Source of the DNA: an uncultured Clostridia bacterium | GTDB lineage: Bacteria > Bacillota > Clostridia > TANB77 > CAG-508 | Reading direction: 5' to 3' | Assembly (NCBI GenBank): GCA_947626605.1 | Contig: CANQSV010000001.1 | Location: 140,664-204,663 of the forward strand | DNA length: 64,000 nucleotides | Part shown: piece by piece, positions 43,486 through 52,981 of the stretch | Numbering within the stretch: position 1 is the stretch's first letter | How the letters are laid out: every line of letters begins with the position of its first letter | Program-made: the position numbers and the translations under genes | Notes under the pieces: generated by a model | Told to the model about the DNA's origin: nothing | Database searches by the model: none | The model's input: only the letters and a program-made list of their open reading frames with translations

Positions 43486-43606
43486 CTTTATCTCCTTTCT
43501 AAATCATTAGATCTTTCTATCAAAGGCTAAGCTTTTATTTGCCTCTTGTCTAAACAATACCTATCATTGTTTTAAACAAATCACAAATTCATTTTTCTTT
43601 TTTTCT

Positions 43607-43728
43607 AAAGAAATTAGAATTAGTATATTGCAAGGCAAAATTTATTTGAAACACCGGAGTCGTACGTGTGTACGTCGAGGATTTTCAAATGAATTTTAAC
43701 GCCGCAAGATGCTGATTATAATTTCTTT
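43607..43728. repeat. Palindromic repeat family A, copy 3
   Basis: aaagaaattagaattagtatattgcaaggcaaaatttatttgaaacaccggagtcgtacgtgtgtacgtcgaggattttcaaatgaattttaacgccgcaagatgctgattataatttcttt. Confidence 0.85.
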
Positions 43729-43735
43729 TAGCAGA

Positions 43736-44275
43736 CTATTTCTTACCAGCTTTACCTTCCTTACGTCTAATAACTTCATAATCATACTTAATACCCTTAC
43801 CTCTATATACCTCAGGTGGTCTTTTTGTTCTGATTACAGCAGCTGTTTGACCAACTAACTCTTTATCAATTCCTCTTACAATTATTTGGTTTGGATTTGG
43901 TACATCAAAAGTAATACCTGGTTCTGGTTTAATTTCTACTGTATGAGAATAACCTAAATTCATCACTATGTCATTACCCTTTTTTTGTACTCTATATCCA
44001 ACACCGTTAATTTCTAAAACTTTTTTGAATTCATCTTTAACACCAATAACCATATTATTTATTAAAGCTCTTGTTAAACCATGGATACTTCTATTTTCTG
44101 GTTCATCATCTGGTCTTTTTACTGTAATAGTATTTCCATCAAGTTCAACTGTCATATTTGGATGAATCTCTCTTACTAACTCACCTTTAGGACCTTTTAC
44201 AGTTATTTTTTGTCCATCTATTTTTACATCTATACCTTCTGGTACTGTAATTGGCTTATTACCTATTCTAGACAT
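43736..44275 (-). CDS. rplF: 50S ribosomal protein L6
   Basis: MSRIGNKPITVPEGIDVKI; KGKGIKYDYEVIRRKEGKAGKK. Confidence 0.97.
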   Translation of the reverse strand: MSRIGNKPITVPEGIDVKIDGQKITVKGPKGELVREIHPNMTVELDGNTITVKRPDDEPENRSIHGLTRALINNMVIGVKDEFKKVLEINGVGYRVQKKGNDIVMNLGYSHTVEIKPEPGITFDVPNPNQIIVRGIDKELVGQTAAVIRTKRPPEVYRGKGIKYDYEVIRRKEGKAGKK

Positions 44276-44323
44276 TCTACGGTCTCCTCCTTCTTTCTTT
44301 TTTATTTTATATAATAATCGAAA

Positions 44324-44722
44324 TTACCATATGTAAGCTAAAACTTCTCCGCCTACACCTTCAATTCTTGCTTGTCTATCTGTCATAATTCCTTTCGAAG
44401 TTGAAATTAAAGCAATTCCAAGTCCATTTAAAACTTTTGGTAATTCATCTTTAGCTGCATAAACTCTTAATCCTGGTTTACTAATTCTTTTTAAACCAGC
44501 AATTACTTTTTTTCCATTTTCATCATATTTTAATACGATTCTTATAATTCCTTGATTCTCATTCTCTATTTCTTCAAAAGACTTGATATACCCTTCTTTA
44601 AATAGTATATCAGCTATTGACTTTTTAATGTTTGATGCTGGTATATCAACAGTTTTATGCTTTGATGTATTTGCATTTCTTATTCTTGTTAACATATCTG
44701 CTATAGGATCTGTTGTAGTCAT
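44324..44722 (-). CDS. rpsH: 30S ribosomal protein S8
   Basis: [43 protein letters not shown]. Confidence 0.97.
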   Translation of the reverse strand: MTTTDPIADMLTRIRNANTSKHKTVDIPASNIKKSIADILFKEGYIKSFEEIENENQGIIRIVLKYDENGKKVIAGLKRISKPGLRVYAAKDELPKVLNGLGIALISTSKGIMTDRQARIEGVGGEVLAYIW

Positions 44723-44828
44723 TTACTCTCCTCCTTCATTAATATTTTTACATAGTATCTTTTCTATTTCCTAGAAAACAAATACTAAACACTTTGCAAA
44801 TTATATGAAATCTGCACTACACTATATT

Positions 44829-45014
44829 TTACCAACTAGATTTTTTAACTCCTGGGATTTCTCCTTTATGAGCTAATTCTCTAAAGCACACACGGCAAAT
44901 TCCGAATTTTCTGATATAAGCATGTGGTCTTCCACAAATTTTACATCTGTTATATTCTCTAGTCTTATATTTTTGTTGTTTTTGTTGTTTAACAATCATT
45001 GACTTCTTAGCCAT
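44829..45014 (-). CDS. rpsN: 30S ribosomal protein S14 type Z (zinc-binding)
   Basis: [38 protein letters not shown]. Confidence 0.97.
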   Translation of the reverse strand: MAKKSMIVKQQKQQKYKTREYNRCKICGRPHAYIRKFGICRVCFRELAHKGEIPGVKKSSW

Positions 45015-45031
45015 AATAAACTCCTTTCTTA

Positions 45032-45571
45032 TTAGCTTCTAAAAGGCATACCTAAAAGCTTTAATAACTCTCTAGCCTCTTCATCACTTTTTGCTGTTGT
45101 AACAAAAATGATATCCATACCTCTTAATTTATCAACTTTATCATATTCAATTTCAGGGAAAATTAATTGTTCCTTAACACCCATTGAATAGTTTCCTCTA
45201 CCATCAAATGAATCTGGAGAAACTCCTCTAAAATCTCTTACTCTTGGAAGTGCTACATTGAATAATTTATATGCAAATTCATACATTCTCTTTGTTCTCA
45301 AAGTAACTTTACACCCAACATTTGCACCTTCTCTTAATTTAAATGCTGCTATTGACTTTTTAGCTTTAGTTATAACTGGTTTTTGACCTGTTATTAATCC
45401 CAATTCATTAACTGCATTATCTAATGACTTTGGATTATCTTTAACATCACCAAGACCAATATTAATAACAATTTTCTCAAGCTTTGGAACTTGCATAACT
45501 GATTTATAATTAAATTTCTTCATTAATTCTGGAACTATCTCTTTTTCATATTGTTCTCTTAACTTTTCCAT
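45032..45571 (-). CDS. rplE: 50S ribosomal protein L5
   Basis: [42 protein letters not shown]. Confidence 0.97.
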   Translation of the reverse strand: MEKLREQYEKEIVPELMKKFNYKSVMQVPKLEKIVINIGLGDVKDNPKSLDNAVNELGLITGQKPVITKAKKSIAAFKLREGANVGCKVTLRTKRMYEFAYKLFNVALPRVRDFRGVSPDSFDGRGNYSMGVKEQLIFPEIEYDKVDKLRGMDIIFVTTAKSDEEARELLKLLGMPFRS

Positions 45572-45604
45572 AGTCTAAAACAGACCTCCTTTCTACAATA
45601 TCTT

Positions 45605-45913
45605 TTAAATCTTAGTACCGCATTTTTTGCAAACACGAACTTTATTTCCATTTTTGTCTTCTTCATAACCTATTCTTGTAGCTTTTTTACACTTTGAACA
45701 AACTACATTAACCTTTGCAGAATGGATAGCACATTCAACTGAAATAATTCCACCCTCTTCTCCTTGTTTTCTAGGTTTTACATGTTTTTTTCTAATATTT
45801 ACACCTTTAACAATAACTTTTTCTGTTTTTGGAATAACTTCTAAAACTTCTCCTGTTTTACCTTTATCATTTCCAGATAAGACTTCAACAGTGTCTCCTT
45901 TTTTGATATTCAT
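45605..45913 (-). CDS. rplX: 50S ribosomal protein L24
   Basis: MNIKKGDTVEVLSGNDKGKTGEVLEVIP; start set at MNIKKG. Confidence 0.95.
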   Translation of the reverse strand: MNIKKGDTVEVLSGNDKGKTGEVLEVIPKTEKVIVKGVNIRKKHVKPRKQGEEGGIISVECAIHSAKVNVVCSKCKKATRIGYEEDKNGNKVRVCKKCGTKI

Positions 45914-45941
45914 ACCTTTTATTTCACCTCTTTTTTCTTTT

Positions 45942-46063
45942 GAATAAATTAAAATCAGCATCTTGCGTTGTTAAAATTTATTCGAAAATCCTCGACGTAC
46001 GCCAGTACGCCTCCGGTATTTCAAATAAATTTTGCCTAGCAATATACTAATTTTAATTTATTC
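45942..46063. repeat. Palindromic repeat family A, copy 4 (inverted orientation)
   Basis: gaataaattaaaatcagcatcttgcg...gaaaatcctcgacgtacgccagtacgcctccgg...gcctagcaatatactaattttaatttattc. Confidence 0.85.
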
Positions 46064-46143
46064 TATAATATCTATCCAAATAGATACTTAAAACTAGTAT
46101 TATGCTTAGTTTAATTTATTCTCAAATTTACTATTACTTATTG

Positions 46144-46315
46144 AACGAAATAGAATTGGTATATTGCAAGGCAAAATTAATTAAAAAGGCAAGGGAGTGT
46201 ACGTGTGTACACTGTTGAGGCTGTTAAGGCTTTGCCTGTTACAGCGTCAGTATGCGTACAGCTGACCGCGTTTTTAATTGATTTTAACGAAGCAAGATGC
46301 CGATTATCTTTCGTT
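46144..46315. repeat. Palindromic repeat family A, copy 5, with nested module in the central loop
   Basis: aacgaaatagaattggtatattgcaaggc...gtgtacactgttgaggctgttaaggctttgcctgttacagcgtcagtatgcgtacagc...gcaagatgccgattatctttcgtt. Confidence 0.85.
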
Positions 46316-46320
46316 TATCA

Positions 46321-46689
46321 CTAAAGAACTTCTGGGGCAAGTGAAAGAATCTTCATATACTCTCCCTCTCTAAGCTCTCTAGCAACAGGTCCAAATATAC
46401 GTGTTCCTCTTGGTGTTTTATCATCACGAATAATTACTGCTGCATTTTCATCAAATTTTATATATGAACCATCAGGACGTCTAGTTTCCTTCTTTGTTCT
46501 AACTACAACAGCTTTAACAACGTCACCTTTTTTTACAACGCCACCTGGTGTAGCACTTTTAACAGAAGCAACTATTATATCACCGATTCTTGCATATCTT
46601 CTATATGAACCACCCAAACATCTAATGCACATAATTTCTTTAGCACCAGTGTTATCAGCTACTTTTAGAATTGATTGTTGTTGAATCAT
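46321..46689 (-). CDS. rplN: 50S ribosomal protein L14
   Basis: [27 protein letters not shown]. Confidence 0.97.
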   Translation of the reverse strand: MIQQQSILKVADNTGAKEIMCIRCLGGSYRRYARIGDIIVASVKSATPGGVVKKGDVVKAVVVRTKKETRRPDGSYIKFDENAAVIIRDDKTPRGTRIFGPVARELREGEYMKILSLAPEVL

Positions 46690-46715
46690 TACAAGTTTCC
46701 TCCTTTTTTAATATT

Positions 46716-46985
46716 CTATTTTTTAATTGCTTTTTCCATAACTTCAACTAATCTCCATCTCTTATCTCTAGAAAGAGGACGAGTCTCCATTACTTTTACA
46801 ATATCTCCTACATTACATTCGTTATTTTCATCATGAGCCTTTAATTTATAAGTTCTTTTAACGATTTTATTATAAATTTTATGTTTAACATTAGTTTCTA
46901 CTGAAACAACAATTGTTTTATCCATTTTATTAGAAACTACTGTTCCAATCATAACTTTACGAAGATTTCTATTCTCCATGAACAT
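46716..46985 (-). CDS. rpsQ: 30S ribosomal protein S17
   Basis: [42 protein letters not shown]. Confidence 0.97.
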   Translation of the reverse strand: MFMENRNLRKVMIGTVVSNKMDKTIVVSVETNVKHKIYNKIVKRTYKLKAHDENNECNVGDIVKVMETRPLSRDKRWRLVEVMEKAIKK

Positions 46986-47074
46986 ATTCTCCTTTCCTAA
47001 AAACTTATTAAGTAAGCAAACTTATCTAGCTAATAATTTATAAACAAATCTAACTAAAATTTTGTTTATTTTCT

Positions 47075-47196
47075 AAACAAATTAGAATTAGTATATTGCA
47101 AGGCAAAATTTATTTGAAACACCGGAGGCGTACGTGTGTACGTCGAGGATTTTCAAATGAATTTTAACGCCGCAAGATGCTGATTATAATTTGTTT
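47075..47196. repeat. Palindromic repeat family A, copy 6
   Basis: aaacaaattagaattagtatattgcaaggc...ccggaggcgtacgtgtgtacgtcgagg...gccgcaagatgctgattataatttgttt; nearly identical core to copy 3 with a different outer stem. Confidence 0.85.
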
Positions 47197-47210
47197 TTTA
47201 TTTTGCGTTT

Positions 47211-47255
47211 TTTGAAAATCTTAACGCAGCAAGATGCCAATCGTCTTTCGTTCAT
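47211..47255. repeat. Partial family A repeat (right end only)
   Basis: tttgaaaatcttaacgcagcaagatgccaatcgtctttcgttcat. Confidence 0.6.
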
Positions 47256-47257
47256 CA

Positions 47258-47452
47258 TTATTTAGCTAGTTCTCTTTGTCTAAGTACAGTCTTCACTCTA
47301 GCTATATCTTTCTTTACTTCTTTAATTCTCATTGGATTATCCAATCCGTTTGTTGCTAAATTAAATCTTAATTTGAATAATTCATTTTTTAATTCTTTAA
47401 GTTCATTTTCTAGCTCTTCTGAAGACATTTCTACTATTTTATTTATCTTCAT
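47258..47452 (-). CDS. rpmC: 50S ribosomal protein L29
   Basis: [43 protein letters not shown]. Confidence 0.95.
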   Translation of the reverse strand: MKINKIVEMSSEELENELKELKNELFKLRFNLATNGLDNPMRIKEVKKDIARVKTVLRQRELAK

Positions 47453-47882
47453 TATTATCACCACCTAATTCAGTTTCTTTTGCTACGAATTTTGTTTTTA
47501 CAGGTAGTTTATTAGCTGCTAATCTTAGTGCCTCTCTTGCTGTTTCTTCTGGTACTCCAGCAATTTCAAACATTACTCTTCCTGGTTTTACTACAGCTAC
47601 CCAGTATTCTACAGCACCTTTACCTTTACCCATACGTGTTTCAGCTGGTTTCTTTGTAATTGGCTTATCTGGGAATAGTTTTATCCAAACTTTACCACCT
47701 CTTTTTATATAACGAGTCATAGCTATACGGGCAGCTTCTATTTGGTTAGAAGTTATTAAACCTGCTTCTAAGGCTTGGATACCGAATTCACCATCAGTAA
47801 CCATATTTCCTCTTGTTGCTTTACCTCTATTTCTACCCTTGTGCATTTTTCTATATTTTGTTCTTTTTGGCATTAATGGCAT
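47439..47882 (-). CDS. rplP: 50S ribosomal protein L16
   Basis: [43 protein letters not shown]. Confidence 0.97.
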   Translation of the reverse strand: MPLMPKRTKYRKMHKGRNRGKATRGNMVTDGEFGIQALEAGLITSNQIEAARIAMTRYIKRGGKVWIKLFPDKPITKKPAETRMGKGKGAVEYWVAVVKPGRVMFEIAGVPEETAREALRLAANKLPVKTKFVAKETELGGDNNEDK

Positions 47883-48544
47883 TATTCAGCGCCTCCTTCC
47901 ACTTTTTCTTTCTTTGTTGGAAGAACTTCTCCTTTATATATCCAAACTTTAACACCTATTTTTCCATAAGTTGTGTCTGCTTCATAGAAACCATAGTCTA
48001 TGTCAGCTCTTAAAGTTTGAAGTGGAATAGTACCTTCTTTGTAGAATTCAGTTCTAGCCATATCAGCTCCACCTAATCTACCTGATACTGATGTTTTTAT
48101 TCCTAAAGCTCCTGCTTTCATTGTTTTTTGCATAGCTTGTTTCATAGCTCTTCTGAAAGAAATTCTCTTTTCTAGTTGAGCACAGATATTTTCTGCAACT
48201 AATTGAGCATCTGTATCAATATCTTTAACCTCAATAATATTTAAATTAACATCTTTGTTAATCATTTTTTGTAATTCTACTTTTAAAGTTTCTGCAATAG
48301 CTCCACCTTTTCCTATTACTAATCCTGGTTTAGCTGTATAAACATTAACCTTAACAAATTTAGCTGTTCTTTCTATTTCTATTTTAGAAATACCGCTAAC
48401 AAATAATTTTTTCTTAACATATTCACGGATTTTATGGTCTTCTACTAAATAATCTCCAAAGTCTTTAGAGTCAGCATACCATTTTGAACTCCAATCTTTA
48501 ATTACACCAACCCTTAAACCATGTGGATGCATTTTTTGTCCCAT
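47882..48544 (-). CDS. rpsC: 30S ribosomal protein S3
   Basis: [25 protein letters not shown]. Confidence 0.97.
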   Translation of the reverse strand: MGQKMHPHGLRVGVIKDWSSKWYADSKDFGDYLVEDHKIREYVKKKLFVSGISKIEIERTAKFVKVNVYTAKPGLVIGKGGAIAETLKVELQKMINKDVNLNIIEVKDIDTDAQLVAENICAQLEKRISFRRAMKQAMQKTMKAGALGIKTSVSGRLGGADMARTEFYKEGTIPLQTLRADIDYGFYEADTTYGKIGVKVWIYKGEVLPTKKEKVEGGAE

Positions 48545-48563
48545 GTTAAAATCCTCCTTTCTA

Positions 48564-48917
48564 TTATTCTTTTTCTCTTAATACTATAGTTATATGACTT
48601 GTTCTTTTTCTAATTCTTACAGCTGAACCTTTTGCAGCAGGTCTAATTCTCTTTAATGTTGGACCTTGGTTTGCATATATTTCAGCGATATATAGATTTT
48701 CACTTTTCATTTCGTGATTGTTTTCAGCATTTGCTATAGCTGATTTAAGTAATTTTTCTAATACTTCTGATGCAGCTTTTGGTGTAAACTTAATTATAGC
48801 TAATGCTTCTTGAACATCTTTACCTCTTAACATATCTGCTACAATTTTAACTTTTCTAGGTGATATTCTAGCAAATTTAAGAGATGCTCTCGCTTCTAAT
48901 ACAGTTGTTTCTTCCAC
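48564..48917 (-). CDS. rplV: 50S ribosomal protein L22
   Basis: [25 protein letters not shown]. Confidence 0.97.
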   Translation of the reverse strand: MEETTVLEARASLKFARISPRKVKIVADMLRGKDVQEALAIIKFTPKAASEVLEKLLKSAIANAENNHEMKSENLYIAEIYANQGPTLKRIRPAAKGSAVRIRKRTSHITIVLREKE

Positions 48918-49012
48918 TGTTTATACCTCCTTTTTATTATAGGTGATGTACTTAAACATCCATATACTTTTATACTTCACGAATAGTCTAGGAACTTCCT
49001 ATTGACTTAAAA

Positions 49013-49291
49013 TTATTTAACATTAGATTTCTTTTCTCCTGCATGACCTCTATATGTTCTAGTAGGAGCAAATTCACCTAATTTATGTCCTATCATTTCT
49101 TCTGTTATATAAACAGGAACATGCTTTCTTCCATCATGAACAGCTATTGTATGACCAACAAATTCAGGATATATTGTAGAAGCTCTTGACCATGTTTTTA
49201 AAACTTCTTTTTTATTGCTCTCGTTCATAGCAACAACTCTCTTCATTAATTCTGGTGCTACATAAGGTTTTTTCTTGCTTGATCTTGACAT
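49013..49291 (-). CDS. rpsS: 30S ribosomal protein S19
   Basis: [48 protein letters not shown]. Confidence 0.97.
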   Translation of the reverse strand: MSRSSKKKPYVAPELMKRVVAMNESNKKEVLKTWSRASTIYPEFVGHTIAVHDGRKHVPVYITEEMIGHKLGEFAPTRTYRGHAGEKKSNVK

Positions 49292-49364
49292 ATTGATCTC
49301 CTTTCTGAAATTCTAATTATTTTAACTTTTCATTTCTGTTGCATAAGATATCTATGCAGCTATC

Positions 49365-50192
49365 TTATTTTCTTCTCTTAACAATAAATTTATTAGATAA
49401 TTTCTTTTTACTTCTTGTTTTATATCCAAGTGCTGGTTTACCCCAAGGAGTAAGTGGTCCTGCGTGACCAACTGGTGCTCTACCTTCACCACCACCATGA
49501 GGGTGATCTACAGGGTTCATTACAGAACCTCTAACAGTAGGACGTATTCCCATATGTCTCTTTCTACCAGCTTTACCTAATTTTACATTTTCATGATCTG
49601 TATTTCCTAAAGCTCCAATTGTTGCTCTACATACTGTTAAAACTAATCTCATTTCTCCAGATGGTAATCTTACATGTGAATATTTACCTTCTTTAGCCAT
49701 AAGTTGAGCACTTTGACCTGCTGCTCTTACTAATTTTCCACCTTGACCTGGATTTAACTCTATATTATGAATTAAAGTACCTACTGGAATATTTTCGATT
49801 GGCATACAGTTTCCTGGTTTAATATCTACATTTTTACCAGCAATTACTTTGTCACCATCAGTTAAACCTTGTGGAGCTAAAATATAAGATTTCTCTCCAT
49901 CTTCATATTCTATTAAAGCAATATTTGCACTTCTATTTGGATCATATTCGATACCTATTACTGTTGCAAACATATCTTCTTTATTACGTTTAAAATCGAT
50001 TATTCTATATTTTTGTCTATTTCCTCCACCTTGATGTCTAACTGTAATTCTACCATATGAGTTTCTTCCTGCATTTTTCTTTTTCTTTGCTAATAAAGAT
50101 TTTTCAGGAGTCTTTTTTGTAATTTCCTCGAAAGTAGAAACAGTCATGTTTCTTCTTGATGGGGTGTATGGATTAAAGTGTTTCATTCCCAT
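49365..50192 (-). CDS. rplB: 50S ribosomal protein L2
   Basis: [42 protein letters not shown]. Confidence 0.97.
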   Translation of the reverse strand: MGMKHFNPYTPSRRNMTVSTFEEITKKTPEKSLLAKKKKNAGRNSYGRITVRHQGGGNRQKYRIIDFKRNKEDMFATVIGIEYDPNRSANIALIEYEDGEKSYILAPQGLTDGDKVIAGKNVDIKPGNCMPIENIPVGTLIHNIELNPGQGGKLVRAAGQSAQLMAKEGKYSHVRLPSGEMRLVLTVCRATIGALGNTDHENVKLGKAGRKRHMGIRPTVRGSVMNPVDHPHGGGEGRAPVGHAGPLTPWGKPALGYKTRSKKKLSNKFIVKRRK

Positions 50193-50208
50193 ATTATTTT
50201 TCCTTTCT

Positions 50209-50329
50209 CGAAACGATGAAAACCTTCGCATTACTTCGTTAAAATTTCACTCAAAAATGCTCATGTACAAGAGTACACTCCGCTTTTTTCGTAAAATTTT
50301 GCCTAGTACTGCTTGCTTTTGCTCGTTTC
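50209..50329. repeat. Palindromic repeat family A, copy 7 (divergent, inverted)
   Basis: cgaaacgatgaaaaccttcgcattacttcgttaaaatttcactcaaaaatgctcatgtacaagagtacactccgc...aaaattttgcctagtactgcttgcttttgctcgtttc. Confidence 0.65.
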
Positions 50330-50453
50330 TCTTACTCTCTCTATATATTTACGGATATTTTTCCTGCTCCGCATAACAGCTATTCTTTATTATCCTGGTA
50401 TTTTCCAGATAAATTATCTTTTGATGCCGATTTTCATTTGCTTTACGCTTTGA

Positions 50454-50573
50454 TTAGGAATTAGAAGCGAGTATAACAAGGCAGCTGAGCTAAAATACCG
50501 GAGGCGTACGTTGGTACGTCGAGGATATTTTATGCGATAGCTAACGCAGTTAGACGACGCTTATAATTTCTAA
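50454..50573. repeat. Palindromic repeat family A, copy 8, overlapping rplW stop codon
   Basis: ttaggaattagaagcgagtataacaaggcagc...ccggaggcgtacgttggtacgtcgagg...gttagacgacgcttataatttctaa. Confidence 0.8.
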
Positions 50574-50917
50574 GCACCTGTGAATTCATCAATCGCATCC
50601 TTATACTTCCTACCAACCTTTGCAGTCTTTCCACCTTTTGTTAAGTAAGTTTCTTCTCCTGGGTTAGTATCAATTGTAACAATTGCTTTCTTCCAATCAG
50701 GAGTTTTACCTGTATGAGCTCCAACTCTTTTTTCTTTTCCTTTAACTGTCATAGTATTTACATTTAATACTTTAACTTCAAAAAGTTTTTCTACTGCTTT
50801 AGCAATATCAACTTTAGTTGCTTTTTTATTTACTTCAAAGGTATACTTTCCTGCTTGTAAATCATCATTACTTTTTTCAGTAATAACTGGTCTAACTATA
50901 ATATCTTCTGGTAACAT
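50570..50917 (-). CDS. rplW: 50S ribosomal protein L23
   Basis: DIIVRPVITEKSNDDLQAGKYTFEVNKKATKVDIAKAVEKLFEVKV. Confidence 0.97.
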   Translation of the reverse strand: MLPEDIIVRPVITEKSNDDLQAGKYTFEVNKKATKVDIAKAVEKLFEVKVLNVNTMTVKGKEKRVGAHTGKTPDWKKAIVTIDTNPGEETYLTKGGKTAKVGRKYKDAIDEFTGA

Positions 50918-51540
50918 TAAGCGTACACCTCCTCTAATTTTTTAACTGTATCTAGGGTAATAACTAATTTATTATATTTTAATAAATCGTATACATTAAT
51001 TGTATTAACTAATGTTGTTTTAACTCCTTCGATATTTCTTGCAGATTTTTGAACTATCTCATTCTTTTCTGGTAATAAGATTAAAGCTTTTTCTGAAACT
51101 TTAAGATTTGTTAAAGCTTCTACCATGTTTTTAGTTTTAATCTCTTTGAATGGTAATTTATCTACAACTACTAATTCATTTTCTAATACTTTAGAACTTA
51201 ACAATGATTTTATAGCTAATCTTTTTTCTTTTTTATTAACTCTGTATTTGTAGCTACGTGGTTTTGGTCCTAAAGCTATACCACCTTTAATCCATTGTGG
51301 AGCACGTATACTTCCTTGTCTTGCTCTACCTGTTCCCTTTTGTCTCCAAGGTTTCTTTCCACCACCACGAACTTCACTTCTTGTTTTTGTACTTTGTGTA
51401 CCTTGTCTTTGGTTAGCTAAGAAATTAACTAATACGCTATGTACAATAGCTTCATTTGGTTCAATTCCAAATATTTCGTCTTTTAGTTCTATATCACTAA
51501 CCTTCTTACCTTTTACATCATATACATCTATTTTAGGCAT
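50917..51540 (-). CDS. rplD: 50S ribosomal protein L4
   Basis: TRSEVRGGGKKPWRQKGTGRARQGSIRAPQWIKGGIALGPKPRSY. Confidence 0.97.
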   Translation of the reverse strand: MPKIDVYDVKGKKVSDIELKDEIFGIEPNEAIVHSVLVNFLANQRQGTQSTKTRSEVRGGGKKPWRQKGTGRARQGSIRAPQWIKGGIALGPKPRSYKYRVNKKEKRLAIKSLLSSKVLENELVVVDKLPFKEIKTKNMVEALTNLKVSEKALILLPEKNEIVQKSARNIEGVKTTLVNTINVYDLLKYNKLVITLDTVKKLEEVYA

Positions 51541-51560
51541 TTCGAATTTCCTCCTTCCTC

Positions 51561-52196
51561 TTACTTACTTGATTTTACTGTTGATTTAATTTTTAGTATT
51601 GCACCTTTAGGTCCTGGTACACTACCTTTTACTAGTAAAACATTTTTATCTAAATCTACTCTTACAACATCTAAATTTTGTATTGTAACTGTTAAAGTTC
51701 CCATATGACCTGGAAGTTTTTTACCTTTAAAAACTCTACTTGGTGTTGAACAAGCTCCCATTGAACCTGGTCTTCTGTGATACATTGAACCATGTCCCAT
51801 AGGTCCTCTGTGTTGACCATGACGTTTGATAACACCTTGGAAACCTTTTCCTTTTGTTTTACCTTGAACATCAATTTTATCTCCAGCTGCAAATATATCA
51901 GCTTTTAATTCATCTCCAACTTTTACATTTTCGATAGAATCCATTCTAAATTCTCTTAAATGTTTTTTAGTATCAATTTTTGATTTTGAAAAATGTCCTT
52001 TTTCTGGTTTGTTAATATGTTTATCTTTTACTTCTCCAAAACCTAATTGGATAGCATTGTATCCATCTTTTTCAGCTGTTTTTACTTGTGATACTACACA
52101 AGGTCCAGCTTCTATAACTGTTACTGGAACTATTAAACCTTTTTCATCAAAGATTTGTGTCATTCCAACTTTTCTTCCTATTAAACCTTTATTCAT
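51561..52196 (-). CDS. rplC: 50S ribosomal protein L3
   Basis: [70 protein letters not shown]. Confidence 0.97.
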   Translation of the reverse strand: MNKGLIGRKVGMTQIFDEKGLIVPVTVIEAGPCVVSQVKTAEKDGYNAIQLGFGEVKDKHINKPEKGHFSKSKIDTKKHLREFRMDSIENVKVGDELKADIFAAGDKIDVQGKTKGKGFQGVIKRHGQHRGPMGHGSMYHRRPGSMGACSTPSRVFKGKKLPGHMGTLTVTIQNLDVVRVDLDKNVLLVKGSVPGPKGAILKIKSTVKSSK

Positions 52197-52282
52197 TTTA
52201 TTATTTCCTCCTAACTATTGGCTGACCAAAGCCAGCTTGGTTTTTTAAGTTTTAGTTTAATTTTTTCTTTCTTTATTATTAA

Positions 52283-52612
52283 TTACAATTTCATTTCAAC
52301 GTCAACACCAGCAGGTAAGTCTAACTTCATTAAGCTATCTACTGTTTTTTGTGTTGGGTAAAGAATGTCGATAACTCTTTTATGTGTTCTCATTTCAAAT
52401 TGTTCTCTTGAATCTTTGTATTTGTGAGGACAACGTAAAATTGTTACAACTTCCTTTTGTGTTGGTAACGGAATAGGACCTGAAACTTTAGCTCCTGTTC
52501 TTTTAGCAGTATCTACTATTTTCTCAGCAGACTGATCTAAAACTACATGATCATAAGCCTTTAATCTTATTCTGATTTTCTCACTTGCTACCACATTGTT
52601 TGTTGTTGCCAT
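52283..52612 (-). CDS. rpsJ: 30S ribosomal protein S10
   Basis: [72 protein letters not shown]. Confidence 0.97.
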   Translation of the reverse strand: MATTNNVVASEKIRIRLKAYDHVVLDQSAEKIVDTAKRTGAKVSGPIPLPTQKEVVTILRCPHKYKDSREQFEMRTHKRVIDILYPTQKTVDSLMKLDLPAGVDVEMKL

Positions 52613-52850
52613 AGTTTTTTCCCTCCTTAAAAAAATTTAAATAGTGACCTATTATATGGCAAGTCTTAAACGCACCCTGGTGTTTCTTTTTCTACCAATA
52701 TATAAACCCAAGTATTGCGTATTAATTCTTGGGATAAGTGCTTATTTTAAAACTTATCGCCCGGTCTCAGCCAAGACATACTCCACAAGAGTTCCCTCCA
52801 TCCCCGCTTTCCGTAGGGACGTAGCCACATCTTGCTTCATCGCAAATCTA
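52613..52850 (-). other. Long 5' leader of the S10 operon with several potential hairpins (candidate r-protein leader)
   Basis: About 240 nt between a consensus promoter and rpsJ; hairpins such as CCCAAGaattaatacgcaataCTTGGG; GC-rich conserved-looking segment. Confidence 0.5.
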
Positions 52851-52861
52851 CACGCTTTTAT

Positions 52862-52890
52862 ATTATACAACGTGCGAAATTAGATGTCAA
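52862..52890 (-). promoter_or_regulatory. Consensus sigma-A promoter of the S10 operon
   Basis: Minus strand TTGACA-17 nt-TATAAT. Confidence 0.85.
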
Positions 52891-52929
52891 CAGATATTGC
52901 AGAACTTTTTCATTTTTTTACAAATTTAT

Positions 52930-52962
52930 TGCAAAAAATAAAGAAGGTCGTTTCCTTCTTTT
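52930..52962 (-). terminator. Intrinsic terminator of murF
   Basis: Minus strand aaaagaaggaaacgaccttctttatttttt. Confidence 0.65.
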
Positions 52963-52981
52963 CCGTAGAGCTTTTTTGATT

